Positions 1-5,406 are shown, counted from the first letter of the stretch. The stretch is DNA of 5,407 bases from Bacilli bacterium (GCA_028708005.1 JAQVZV010000053.1:1-5407); one strand, 5' to 3'. Program-made: numbers and translations. The notes: generated by a model from the sequence alone, not told the origin.

Positions 1-306
1 GAGAGAATAAATAATTTCAGATAGAAAAAAAAGTATAAATGTAGTAAAAGTTAGACCAAATATTTTATTTATACTCTTATCATAGATAAAATAATAACTA
101 ATAAAGATAAACAAAAAGTTTATTGCCCCTTTTAAAAAGTTTTTAAAATAAAAGTTTACTACTGCCACCAAGATCGTTAATGCTATAAATACTATAATAT
201 TTTTGGTAGATTTTATTTTAATTTTTTCCTTTATTATTTTTGATGATATCCAAAAATGCAAGAGATTAAATATAGTCGAAGGAATAATTAACTCAATTAA
301 AGACAT
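1..306 (-). CDS. AgrC-like sensor histidine kinase, N-terminal membrane domain (partial, runs off left edge)
   Basis: The frame is open from an ATG at 306 to the window edge (102 codons) with no stop. The translation begins MSLIELIIPS and is almost wholly hydrophobic with lysine-rich turns. Candidate membrane segments lie near residues 3-20, 37-53, 60-75 and 83-101, with a basic loop at 22-36 (KIIKEKIKIK). This is the pattern of the polytopic peptide-sensing half of AgrC-type (GHKL family) kinases; the phosphotransfer and ATPase domains would lie beyond position 1. The ATG sits inside the last codons of the upstream LytTR regulator gene in another frame, a 14-base overlap that implies cotranscription and translational coupling; its own Shine-Dalgarno (GAAG) is weak. 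The protein would sense an extracellular signal and phosphorylate that regulator. The kinase assignment rests on membrane pattern plus context, because no catalytic motif is visible. Another small membrane protein is possible. Confidence 0.7.
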   Translation of the reverse strand, partial: MSLIELIIPSTIFNLLHFWISSKIIKEKIKIKSTKNIIVFIALTILVAVVNFYFKNFLKGAINFLFIFISYYFIYDKSINKIFGLTFTTFILFFLSEIIYSL

Positions 307-1009
307 ACTGCTTCACATCTTTCTTATACGTTTTTGATAGTAATGTTATTTTTTCATTATTATTGAATGTTATAACATTACTTTTAAAATCAATATTTTT
401 CACATTATCTTTGTTAATTATACAAGCGCGGTGAGTTTGTATAAAACTATTTGGTAACATTTTAATTATTTCGTTTAAAGTAAGAGCTACAGAATACTCT
501 TTAGCAAATGTCTTTATAATACTATTCCTTTTGGCTGTATCTTTTATTATATATAATATATCATCTAAATCTATTTTATAAGATATTCTATTAAACTCAA
601 AGGATAATTGTTTTTTAACATTAATCGCTTTTAAAGCTAATTTTAAAGTTTCATATAAATTATGTTCATAATCATCGAACTTAGAAATAAAATCTAGCAA
701 CATTAATCTGTTCTTAAATGCATTATAAGCGAGTTCATAATGCGCTGTTAAGATAATTATTATACTTTCCCAGTCTTTTTCTCTTATTTTCCTTGCTACA
801 TCAAGCCCGGATTGAAAATTAACTTCAACGTCTAATATATATATCTTCTTGCCCACTTTTTTATCTATAAATTGTATAAAACTTTTATCATATTGCGAAA
901 ACAACAACGTTTTGTATTCAGCGTCAGATGGTAACATTAGTTTGGTAATAACCTTGTTTACTTTTTCTCTTGTTGGTGCGTTATCATCACACACTACAAA
1001 GTGTAACAT
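293..1009 (-). CDS. LytTR-family (AgrA-like) response regulator
   Basis: This 238-residue DNA-binding response regulator has the length and two-domain plan of AgrA. The receiver domain covers about residues 1-125: acidic pair D8-D9 (VVCDD), phosphoacceptor D60 (YILDVEV), switch T88 (ILTAH) and K110 (DFISKFDD). A LytTR domain covers about 138-235, with the family's DILYI strand at 150-154 and THRACIIN at 192-199, where H193/R194 occupy the region that contacts DNA in AgrA. The start is the ATG at 1009, because AAGGAG lies 8 bases upstream; an in-frame GTG at 1018 directly abuts that Shine-Dalgarno and is unlikely. The gene has its own sigma-A-type promoter beyond the tagO terminator. It overlaps the AgrC-like kinase gene by 14 bases, so the two form a two-component operon with the regulator first. 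It probably responds to a secreted peptide, but its targets cannot be read from the window. Confidence 0.9.
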   Translation of the reverse strand: MLHFVVCDDNAPTREKVNKVITKLMLPSDAEYKTLLFSQYDKSFIQFIDKKVGKKIYILDVEVNFQSGLDVARKIREKDWESIIIILTAHYELAYNAFKNRLMLLDFISKFDDYEHNLYETLKLALKAINVKKQLSFEFNRISYKIDLDDILYIIKDTAKRNSIIKTFAKEYSVALTLNEIIKMLPNSFIQTHRACIINKDNVKNIDFKSNVITFNNNEKITLLSKTYKKDVKQYVFN

Positions 1010-1026
1010 ATACAACACTCCTTAAT

Positions 1027-1063
1027 AGGGTTTACAAATCGTTTATATTATACCATTGTTTAC
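1027..1063. promoter_or_regulatory. Cluster of GTTTAC/T direct repeats, possible LytTR binding sites
   Basis: On the + strand three 9-mers share a GTTTA core: AGGGTTTAC (1027-1035), ATCGTTTAT (1038-1046) and ATTGTTTAC (1055-1063). The middle one fits the LytTR-type consensus as I recall it ([TA][AC][CA]GTTN[AG][TG]) at 8 of 9 positions, the others at 6 of 9. They cover the -10 element and the expected start of transcription of the regulator gene. Start-to-start spacings of 11 and 17 bases do not match the roughly 21-22 base period usual for AgrA/LytTR sites, so autoregulation is only a possibility. Confidence 0.3.
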
Positions 1064-1074
1064 TCTTTTTGCAA
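1047..1074 (-). promoter_or_regulatory. Sigma-A-type promoter of the LytTR regulator-kinase operon
   Basis: Read on the minus strand, a perfect TATAAT -10 (1052-1047) is preceded by a 16-base spacer and TTGCAA (1074-1069) as a -35 with four of six consensus bases. The leader to the ATG at 1009 would be about 30 bases and holds the AAGGAG ribosome binding site. The promoter lies between the tagO terminator and the regulator gene, so the pair is transcribed independently of its neighbours. Confidence 0.6.
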
Positions 1075-1080
1075 ACAATG
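1054..1080. repeat. Perfect 8-bp inverted repeat spanning the -35/spacer region
   Basis: CATTGTTT at 1054-1061 and AAACAATG at 1073-1080 are exact reverse complements separated by 11 bases. They bracket the proposed -35 of the regulator promoter. Centre-to-centre distance is 19 bases, near two helical turns, as expected of an operator for a dimeric protein. There is no T-run after it, so it is not a terminator. Confidence 0.5.
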
Positions 1081-1091
1081 TTTTTGTACAT

Positions 1092-1115
1092 AAAAAAAGC
1101 GTTAACAATTAACGC
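1092..1115 (-). terminator. Intrinsic terminator of the tagO-type gene
   Basis: On the minus strand a 7-bp perfect stem GCGTTAA / TTAACGC (1115-1109 and 1105-1099) with a TTG loop is followed by seven T (1098-1092). The TAA stop codon (1111-1109) forms the inner three bases of the 5' arm. The opposite strand also has a T-run after the stem, but no gene reads into it from that side. Confidence 0.85.
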
Positions 1116-2167
1116 CTTTTTCTTAATCTTTTTTTCGTATTATCTTTATTAACAATAATATTTGTTGTTATTACAAACCAAAGGACAATAGCTAATAAAA
1201 TTATATATAGGAAAATCCCTAATTTAGCATCTTTTAGAACATAAACAATAGAAGTAAAGGCAAATAGAGCATCGATGTAATACATTATAAGCACTGTCGT
1301 ACGATGAGAAAACTTCATTTTCATAAGTTGGTGATGAAGATGTTGCTTATCTGCGTGAGATATTGGTTGCTTATTTATTAGTCTCCTAAGTATTGCAAAA
1401 AAGGTATCAAGAATAGGAACGGCCAAAATTAAGATAGGGATTATTAAAGACGTCAAAGTAACATTTTTAAACCCTAATAACGCTATAACTGATATGATAA
1501 AACCCAGGAACATCGAACCTGTATCGCCCATAAATATCTTTGCAGGATAAAAGTTGTGAAGTAAAAATCCTAGGGTTGATCCCAACATTATAAAAGATAA
1601 TATAATATCAAGACCACCCGATTTATTTATGATAAAAGCAATAATACCAATGGTTAGAAAGAAAATAGAACTTATGCCGGCCGCTAATCCATCTAGGCCG
1701 TCAATAAGATTAATCGCATTAATCATAGATACAATGAAAAACAAAGTTATTGGATATGCCCAAAGCCCAAAATCAATATAATATCCAAAAGCACTAATAT
1801 CTTGAAGCAAAATTTTACCATAAAATACAATGACGGCTGCGGATATAAGTTGCGCCATGATTTTATACTTTGGTTTGATTGGATTTATATCATCAATAAG
1901 GCCTATGATAATAATTATAAAACTGCCTATTAATATTGAATTCATTTCAATTGTTTGTTTAGAAAATAAGATGTAGCCCAATAGAAAGCCTAGAAAGATA
2001 GCTAAACCGCCTAATTGTGGCATCAATCCTTTATGTACTGTTCTTTCATTTGTTTTTGCTACTGCACCTATATGAATTGCAATTCTCTTAATAAAGGGGA
2101 CAATCATAGCAGTAAAGGCAAAAGTTACACCTACTATAATTAAAATTTGTTTTAAATCGTATTTCAT
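1109..2167 (-). CDS. tagO: Undecaprenyl-phosphate GlcNAc-1-phosphate transferase, TagO/WecA type
   Basis: This 352-residue polytopic membrane enzyme of the MraY/WecA/TagO family transfers a sugar-1-phosphate, normally GlcNAc-1-P from UDP-GlcNAc, to undecaprenyl phosphate. That is the first step of wall teichoic acid and related wall glycans. Visible family motifs: HKGLMPQLGG (45-54), the D92-D93 pair in LIDDINPIKPK, NAINLIDGLDGLAAG (150-164) with D156 and D159, GDTGSMFLG (214-222), and the cytoplasmic loop HADKQHLHHQL (271-281) containing the HxxxxHxHH signature of the GlcNAc-type subgroup. The stretches between are about ten hydrophobic helices, and the tail KKRLRKRR is basic. Length is typical. 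The ATG start has AGGTG upstream. It has its own extended -10 promoter after the mbl terminator and its own terminator overlapping the stop. Family is secure; the exact end product (teichoic acid, teichuronic acid or other polymer) is not shown. Confidence 0.93.
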   Translation of the reverse strand: MKYDLKQILIIVGVTFAFTAMIVPFIKRIAIHIGAVAKTNERTVHKGLMPQLGGLAIFLGFLLGYILFSKQTIEMNSILIGSFIIIIIGLIDDINPIKPKYKIMAQLISAAVIVFYGKILLQDISAFGYYIDFGLWAYPITLFFIVSMINAINLIDGLDGLAAGISSIFFLTIGIIAFIINKSGGLDIILSFIMLGSTLGFLLHNFYPAKIFMGDTGSMFLGFIISVIALLGFKNVTLTSLIIPILILAVPILDTFFAILRRLINKQPISHADKQHLHHQLMKMKFSHRTTVLIMYYIDALFAFTSIVYVLKDAKLGIFLYIILLAIVLWFVITTNIIVNKDNTKKRLRKRR

Positions 2168-2187
2168 ATCCTACACCTACCATTTCA

Positions 2188-2216
2188 ATTATAGCATTTT
2201 TTTTAAAATAAAAAAA
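2188..2216 (-). promoter_or_regulatory. Probable extended -10 promoter of the tagO-type gene
   Basis: Read on the minus strand, TGCTATAAT (2196-2188) is an extended -10 with a perfect TATAAT hexamer, about 20 bases upstream of the ATG. The -35 position at 17-base spacing falls in the T-rich tail of the mbl terminator (2216-2211) and has only weak resemblance to TTGACA, so activity would rest on the TG extension and AT-rich upstream DNA. Confidence 0.5.
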
Positions 2217-2234
2217 CTAACTTTTGTTAGTTTT
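2205..2234 (-). terminator. Intrinsic terminator of mbl
   Basis: On the minus strand AAAACTAAC (2234-2226), loop AAAA, and GTTAGTTTT form a 9-bp stem, followed by a T tract interrupted once by A (to 2205). The last two bases of the mbl TAA stop (2235-2233) are the first two of the stem. The tail overlaps the -35 zone of the next gene's promoter. Confidence 0.85.
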
Positions 2235-3228
2235 ATAGGTGTCCATCTAAAAGATGTAAATTTTCTAGCATTATACCAGTACCTTCTGCTACACAGGTTA
2301 ATGGACTCTCTGAAATAAATACAGGCACCTTCAATTCTTGGGCAAACAATTTATCAAAACCATCAATTAATGCCCCACCACCTGTGATGACGATACCCTT
2401 ATCTATAATATCGGCTGACAATTCTGGTGGTGTTTGTTCCAAAACACTTTTAGTGACTTTTATGATCTCATATACACTCTTTTTTAAAGCTTCTTCTACT
2501 TCCTCTGAGGTTATTGTAATACTGTGTGGTAGTCCCGTTACTAAATCACGACCCCTTACTTCTTTTTTTTCTTTTTTGCTACCTTTGAAAACGGTTCCAA
2601 CTTGGACTTTTATATCTTCGGCTGTACGCTCACCTATTAGTAATTTATATTTATCTTTTATATATTTTGATATATCGAGATCAAACGTGTTGCCCGCTAT
2701 TTTAATAGATGCACTATTTACCATTCCGCCTAATGATAAAACGGCAATATCTGTTGTTCCTCCGCCTATATCGATAACCATGTTCCCGCTGGGTTTTGAA
2801 ATATCCAGGCCGGTTCCGACAGCGGCCACTTTAGGTTCTTCTTCGAGAAACACCTTCTGTGCACCAGTTCGCTCGGCCGCTTCTTTGATTGCATTCTTTT
2901 CAACTTGCGTCGTATTAGATGGACAACAAATAAGAATTCTTGGTCGTGAGAAAAGACTCTTGGCTTTTATTTTTTTTATGAAATAATTCAGCATAATTTC
3001 TGTTAATTCAAAATCCGCTATAACCCCATCTTTCATGGGTTTAATGGCTTTTACCTTGCCAGGGGTTCGCCCTAGCATTTCATGAGCTTCTACGCCAACA
3101 GCAAGGGCTTTCTTAGTTTCGGAATCTATTGCTACCACACTTGGCTCATTTAAAACGACACCTTGTCCCTTTACATAAATCAATACATTTGCAGTACCCA
3201 AATCAATACCAATATCTTTGCTAAACAT
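2233..3228 (-). CDS. mbl: Mbl, MreB-family actin-like cell-shape protein
   Basis: This 331-residue actin fold protein polymerises on the inner face of the membrane and guides the lateral wall-synthesis machinery. ATP-binding blocks are intact: phosphate-1 DIGIDLGTANV (5-15), the EEEPKVAAVGTG segment (129-140), phosphate-2 VIDIGGGTTDIAV (151-163) and the adenosine motif GIVITGGGALIDG (278-290). It is Mbl rather than MreB because it has MFSKDIGIDLGTANVLIYVKG, ILICCPSNTTQVE in place of MreB's VPSGIT-type segment, and the long conserved LIGERTAEDIK and TPPELSADIID stretches, which match remembered Bacillus Mbl closely. Position next to spoIIID is the classical one. The ATG start has AAGGGA 7 bases upstream. 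It lies 57 bases after spoIIID with no terminator between, so it can be cotranscribed in sporulation. A vegetative promoter would also be expected, but none in the gap is convincing. Confidence 0.95.
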   Translation of the reverse strand: MFSKDIGIDLGTANVLIYVKGQGVVLNEPSVVAIDSETKKALAVGVEAHEMLGRTPGKVKAIKPMKDGVIADFELTEIMLNYFIKKIKAKSLFSRPRILICCPSNTTQVEKNAIKEAAERTGAQKVFLEEEPKVAAVGTGLDISKPSGNMVIDIGGGTTDIAVLSLGGMVNSASIKIAGNTFDLDISKYIKDKYKLLIGERTAEDIKVQVGTVFKGSKKEKKEVRGRDLVTGLPHSITITSEEVEEALKKSVYEIIKVTKSVLEQTPPELSADIIDKGIVITGGGALIDGFDKLFAQELKVPVFISESPLTCVAEGTGIMLENLHLLDGHL

Positions 3229-3285
3229 ACTACCATCCCTTCTATATCTTGTTATATATATGTTACCATATTTTCTTTTGTATTT

Positions 3286-3543
3286 CTAAAAGTTGCTTAA
3301 TTTTAAATATTTTATCCTTGTGGATTCTCCGCCCCTTATATGCCTTACATCGATGTGGTATTTTAAAATGTCAGATACTCTTTTATATAAATCAATATCT
3401 AATTCATATAGCCTCTCATTTAAATCTTTATGAACTGTACTTTTACTAACACCATATATTTTGGCTATTTCTCGTATGGTGTCTCCTGTGTTAATAATGT
3501 GAAATGTTTCATCTAATACCCTCTTTATAATATTGCTTTTCAC
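3286..3543 (-). CDS. spoIIID: SpoIIID, mother-cell sporulation transcription factor
   Basis: This 85-residue DNA-binding protein switches mother-cell gene expression between the sigma-E and sigma-K stages. The helix-turn-helix lies at about 22-41 (TIREIAKIYGVSKSTVHKDL) and matches remembered B. subtilis SpoIIID almost exactly across GVSKSTVHKDL. The conserved C-terminal basic patch RHIRGGESTRIKYLK (67-81), which adds minor-groove contacts in the Bacillus protein, is present. It ends a few residues earlier than the Bacillus protein (about 93 residues), without harming any known motif. The start is GTG at 3543, with GAGGGGGTG ending 5 bases upstream; no ATG is available in frame upstream. It lies between the spoIIQ terminator and mbl, with mbl probably in the same transcript. 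In relatives the gene is sigma-E dependent; a sigma-E-type promoter here is only suggestive. Confidence 0.95.
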   Translation of the reverse strand: MKSNIIKRVLDETFHIINTGDTIREIAKIYGVSKSTVHKDLNERLYELDIDLYKRVSDILKYHIDVRHIRGGESTRIKYLKLSNF

Positions 3544-3593
3544 TACTACACCCCCTCGATAAAGTATATAAATGCTGGCTTTTATTTATTCGT

Positions 3594-3614
3594 AAAAAAA
3601 GGCATCACTGCCTT
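3594..3614 (-). terminator. Intrinsic terminator of the spoIIQ-like gene
   Basis: On the minus strand AAGGCA (3614-3609), loop GTGA, and TGCCTT (3604-3599) form a 6-bp stem continued by T's to 3594. The TAA stop (3615-3613) contributes its last two bases to the stem. It separates the M23 gene from spoIIID, leaving about 50 bases for the spoIIID promoter. Confidence 0.8.
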
Positions 3615-4254
3615 ATAAATCTTCTATTGTTTTGTCATAAATAGTTTCAGGGTCTATAACTTTACCGTCATACAATATTTCGAAATGTAAATGATCTTTT
3701 AGACTGGCTGCTATATTACACGTCCCACTTTTCCCTATTAATTGACCTTGTGTTACTTTATCGCCTTGTTTTACTGTTACTTCAGATAAACTTTGATATA
3801 TACTTAGCAACTCGTTGTTATGCCTTATCTCTATAATTTTGCCCAACATATTATCTTCATTAACATTTATAACAGTACCATCTAGAACAGCAACTACTTC
3901 AAATTTATCCTTCCCGCCATAATCTATTCCTGAGTTTTGCATATATGTTTTTTCGTAATAGATAATTGACTCTTGCTGCTTAATTGGCTCATCATCTTTA
4001 TCATAAAAATATTTTATAATCTTGATTTCGCCGTCTTTATACGGTCTGATGATATTTTTTTCTGTTCCTACAACTGGAACGTCATCATCAAATATTGTTT
4101 TTGTGACGTAAATAAAATCCTCATTATCGTCATCGTCAAAAACGGGGCTATTTAAGGCTTTTCTTAAAAAAAGAATACTTATGATAAAAGCTAAAAATGC
4201 AACACTATAAAGCATTGGAATAATAAATGGTTTCAACTTTCTTCTATGATTCAC
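3613..4254 (-). CDS. spoIIQ: SpoIIQ-like membrane-anchored M23 (LytM) domain protein, degenerate active site
   Basis: This 213-residue protein has a short basic N-terminus, one membrane helix (about 10-30), an acidic stretch (FDDDDNEDF, 39-47) and a LytM/M23 domain (about 100-205). Its place between spoIID and spoIIID marks it as SpoIIQ, the forespore partner of SpoIIIAH in the engulfment channel. Active LytM domains use H-x-x-x-D, a middle His and H-x-H. Here the first ligand is N107 (NSGID, D111 kept), the middle site reads YQSLS (Q154), while H188 and H190 (DHLHFE) remain. Metal-dependent peptidase activity is therefore doubtful and a structural role likely, as for Bacillus SpoIIQ. The start is GTG at 4254 with GAGGTG 6 bases upstream; the preceding in-frame codon is TGA, so no earlier start exists. 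An out-of-frame ATG at 4258 yields only four codons. The gene is flanked by terminators and carries a sigma-F-like promoter candidate. Confidence 0.87.
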   Translation of the reverse strand: MNHRRKLKPFIIPMLYSVAFLAFIISILFLRKALNSPVFDDDDNEDFIYVTKTIFDDDVPVVGTEKNIIRPYKDGEIKIIKYFYDKDDEPIKQQESIIYYEKTYMQNSGIDYGGKDKFEVVAVLDGTVINVNEDNMLGKIIEIRHNNELLSIYQSLSEVTVKQGDKVTQGQLIGKSGTCNIAASLKDHLHFEILYDGKVIDPETIYDKTIEDL

Positions 4255-4273
4255 TCATATCACCTCATTAAAA

Positions 4274-4300
4274 GTTTTTACCAAAAAATGAAATATATAC
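4274..4300 (-). promoter_or_regulatory. Candidate sigma-F-type promoter of spoIIQ
   Basis: Read on the minus strand, GTATA (4300-4296) matches a sigma-F -35 (GYATA) and GGTAAAAAC (4282-4274) matches GGNNANANT except for the last base, with a 13-base gap. The usual gap is nearer 15, so this is suggestive only. It fits the known forespore sigma-F control of spoIIQ, and no sigma-A-like pair stands out in this 84-base gap. Confidence 0.3.
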
Positions 4301-4303
4301 AAA

Positions 4304-4335
4304 CAAAACAAAAAATCCTTATAAAAGGATTTTTT
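4304..4335 (-). terminator. Intrinsic terminator of spoIID
   Basis: On the minus strand AAAAAATCCTT (4335-4325), loop TTAT, and AAGGATTTTTT (4320-4310) form an 11-bp stem rich in A-U pairs, followed by a G and TTTT. It begins 3 bases after the TAG stop of spoIID (4341-4339). Confidence 0.85.
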
Positions 4336-4338
4336 AAA

Positions 4339-4902
4339 CTATTTTAATGTTTCTATTTCTACACCTTTATAATAATACTTTAATATCTCATCGTATAAAT
4401 AACCATCATTTGCCATTCCTAAGGCGCCATACTGGCTCATGCCTACACCGTGCCCATATCCGTTAGTTTTAATCTCAATTATGTTCCCATTCTTGATTAT
4501 TTCAAAATCGTTAGATCTTAATTTTAATTTAGTAGCAACATCTTTTCCCACCATTTCTTTGCCATTTATTTTTAAATTAAGGACACGACCAGTACTCGTT
4601 TTCTTTAGCACTTCTATTTCTAATCGTTCGACATCCTGTAATCCTAACAATTTAAAAAAGGTTGGTTTATCATATGTTTTTCTATCCTGAAATACAGGAG
4701 ATGTTTTTTCATCCCACGCAGATTCTACACTCCTAAGATAAGGCAATTCAAAACTAAATATTTCCTCACTATTTTCAGTAAAACCATTACTGGTAGAGAA
4801 AAAAAGAGCATCTGCGATTTTGCCATCATAAGATATATATTGATACGCGGTTTCAGATACTGCTTCTTTTAACTTTTCAATATTTTCTATATATTTACCA
4901 TA
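4339..4902 (-). CDS. spoIID: SpoIID stage II sporulation protein, C-terminal 187 residues (5' end lost at junction)
   Basis: SpoIID is a membrane-anchored lytic transglycosylase that acts with SpoIIP and SpoIIM to digest septal peptidoglycan during engulfment. The visible part begins YGKYIENIEKLKEAV and contains family hallmarks: ALFFSTSNGFTENSEEIF (32-49), LPYLRSVESAWDE (53-65) and, near the C-terminus, GYGHGVGMSQYGALGMANDG. About the first half of a full-length protein (roughly 330-370 residues) is missing, including the N-terminal anchor and the catalytic glutamate region. The reading frame is native up to about 4902, then a TGA (4905-4903) and unrelated sequence follow. The only internal start-type codon is a TTG at 4746, which is in the middle of the domain and not a plausible start. 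This is a contig artefact or a genuine disruption rather than a functional short gene. Gene order with spoIIQ and spoIIID is as in other spore formers. Confidence 0.92.
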   Translation of the reverse strand, partial: YGKYIENIEKLKEAVSETAYQYISYDGKIADALFFSTSNGFTENSEEIFSFELPYLRSVESAWDEKTSPVFQDRKTYDKPTFFKLLGLQDVERLEIEVLKKTSTGRVLNLKINGKEMVGKDVATKLKLRSNDFEIIKNGNIIEIKTNGYGHGVGMSQYGALGMANDGYLYDEILKYYYKGVEIETLK

Positions 4903-5195
4903 TCATAATCGTGTGGAAAAGTCCAGTTGATTTTTCCGGTTTCGAGATTCAGTGCATGTATCCTGTTGTCTTCTCCGTTCTCGTTTGTAAAAATGGTAGA
5001 ATGGAAAAATATGTTACCCTTATACACAGGTAAGCCAATTAACCCGTCATTGTAAATTCCTGCTTTACCTGGTAATCTGGTTGCCCATATTGGTTTGGGT
5101 CCTTCGACCTTTTTGGGGTCTGGATAACTGATGTTACCACAACTGAAGAAACAACATAACGAAATAAAGAATAAATAATTACCTGCTGAATGCAT
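4887..5195 (-). CDS. Lipoprotein with PQQ/beta-propeller repeat, N-terminal fragment (Bacteroidota-like)
   Basis: The frame starts at an ATG at 5195 (MHSAGNYLFFISLCC) and stays open to a TAG at 4887. A hydrophobic signal (about 7-18) ends in FFSC with C19 followed by G, a lipoprotein signal of the loose kind common in Bacteroidota. Mature sequence includes IWATRLPGKAG (36-46), GLPVYKGNIFFHS and IHALNLETGKINWTF (79-93), the last a clear PQQ/quinoprotein-type propeller blade motif. Only about 98 residues are native; the final VNI and stop come from the SpoIID side of the junction, so the real protein would be much longer. The start overlaps the end of the upstream gene by 17 bases, suggesting an operon. 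An in-frame TTG at 5246 is a worse start because it would bury the signal peptide. Specific function unknown. Confidence 0.6.
   Translation of the reverse strand: MHSAGNYLFFISLCCFFSCGNISYPDPKKVEGPKPIWATRLPGKAGIYNDGLIGLPVYKGNIFFHSTIFTNENGEDNRIHALNLETGKINWTFPHDYDMVNI
4899..4912. other. Junction between two unrelated sequences (probable assembly chimera)
   Basis: On the left, the minus-strand frame is unmistakable SpoIID up to the codons YGKY at 4902. On the right, a different frame encodes a PQQ-type lipoprotein up to about TFPHDYD. Each coding frame stops within a few codons of entering the other's territory (TGA at 4905-4903 for SpoIID, TAG at 4889-4887 for the lipoprotein). No terminal inverted repeat, target duplication or integrase gene is visible at the point. 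G+C rises visibly to the right. Confidence 0.75.
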
Positions 5196-5406
5196 TTCCG
5201 TATTTTTTATTGATGATAATCTCTTCCAATAATTTGCGCATCTCAATGTGATTGCCCATCTCCTGGTGATTTACGCTTAATACCCTGATATTATAGGTGT
5301 TGTCTTTATGTTCCATCCCTGAAATCACATCTTGTCTTGACAGGATACCATCATTTTCCAGGATACAGGGTAGATAGCATTTTTTACAGCTTAATTTTTG
5401 CAGATC
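5179..5406 (-). CDS. Unknown protein, C-terminal 75 residues (partial, runs off right edge)
   Basis: The frame is open from the right edge to a TAA at 5181-5179. The translation begins DLQKLSCKKCYLPCILEND and ends KKYGNAFSR. The fragment has a C-x-x-C-x-x-x-C cluster (CKKCYLPC, residues 7-14) that could bind metal or form disulfides, followed by a charged region without membrane segments. I do not recognise the family. Its last codons overlap the ATG of the downstream lipoprotein by 17 bases, which supports both being real genes of one operon. It belongs to the foreign-looking segment right of the junction. Confidence 0.5.
   Translation of the reverse strand, partial: DLQKLSCKKCYLPCILENDGILSRQDVISGMEHKDNTYNIRVLSVNHQEMGNHIEMRKLLEEIIINKKYGNAFSR

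Noticed and set aside
1010..1018. GTG start at 1018 for the LytTR regulator
   Set aside because: The GTG abuts the AAGGAG sequence; the ATG at 1009 has ideal spacing and begins the receiver domain directly.
970..1152. 60-codon + strand frame across the regulator start and the terminator
   Set aside because: It crosses a promoter, a terminator hairpin and two minus-strand gene ends; no ribosome binding site or family features.
2384..2986. 200-codon open frame on the + strand inside mbl
   Set aside because: It lies entirely antisense to a strongly conserved gene, has no plausible ribosome binding site and no recognisable motif; it is a by-product of mbl codon usage.
3249..3271. Hairpin ATATG-GTAA-CATAT between spoIIID and mbl as a terminator
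   Set aside because: Only 5 bp, all but one A-T, and no following T-run on the minus strand.
3561..3591. Sigma-E-like promoter for spoIIID (GAATAAA and TATACTTT on the minus strand)
   Set aside because: Each element fits the consensus as I remember it only at about five positions and the 16-base gap is long; expected biologically but not supported enough to list.
4255..4338. Short leader peptide ATG at 4258 before spoIIQ
   Set aside because: It gives four codons and the ribosome binding site is only 2 bases away; the GTG at 4254 is correctly spaced.
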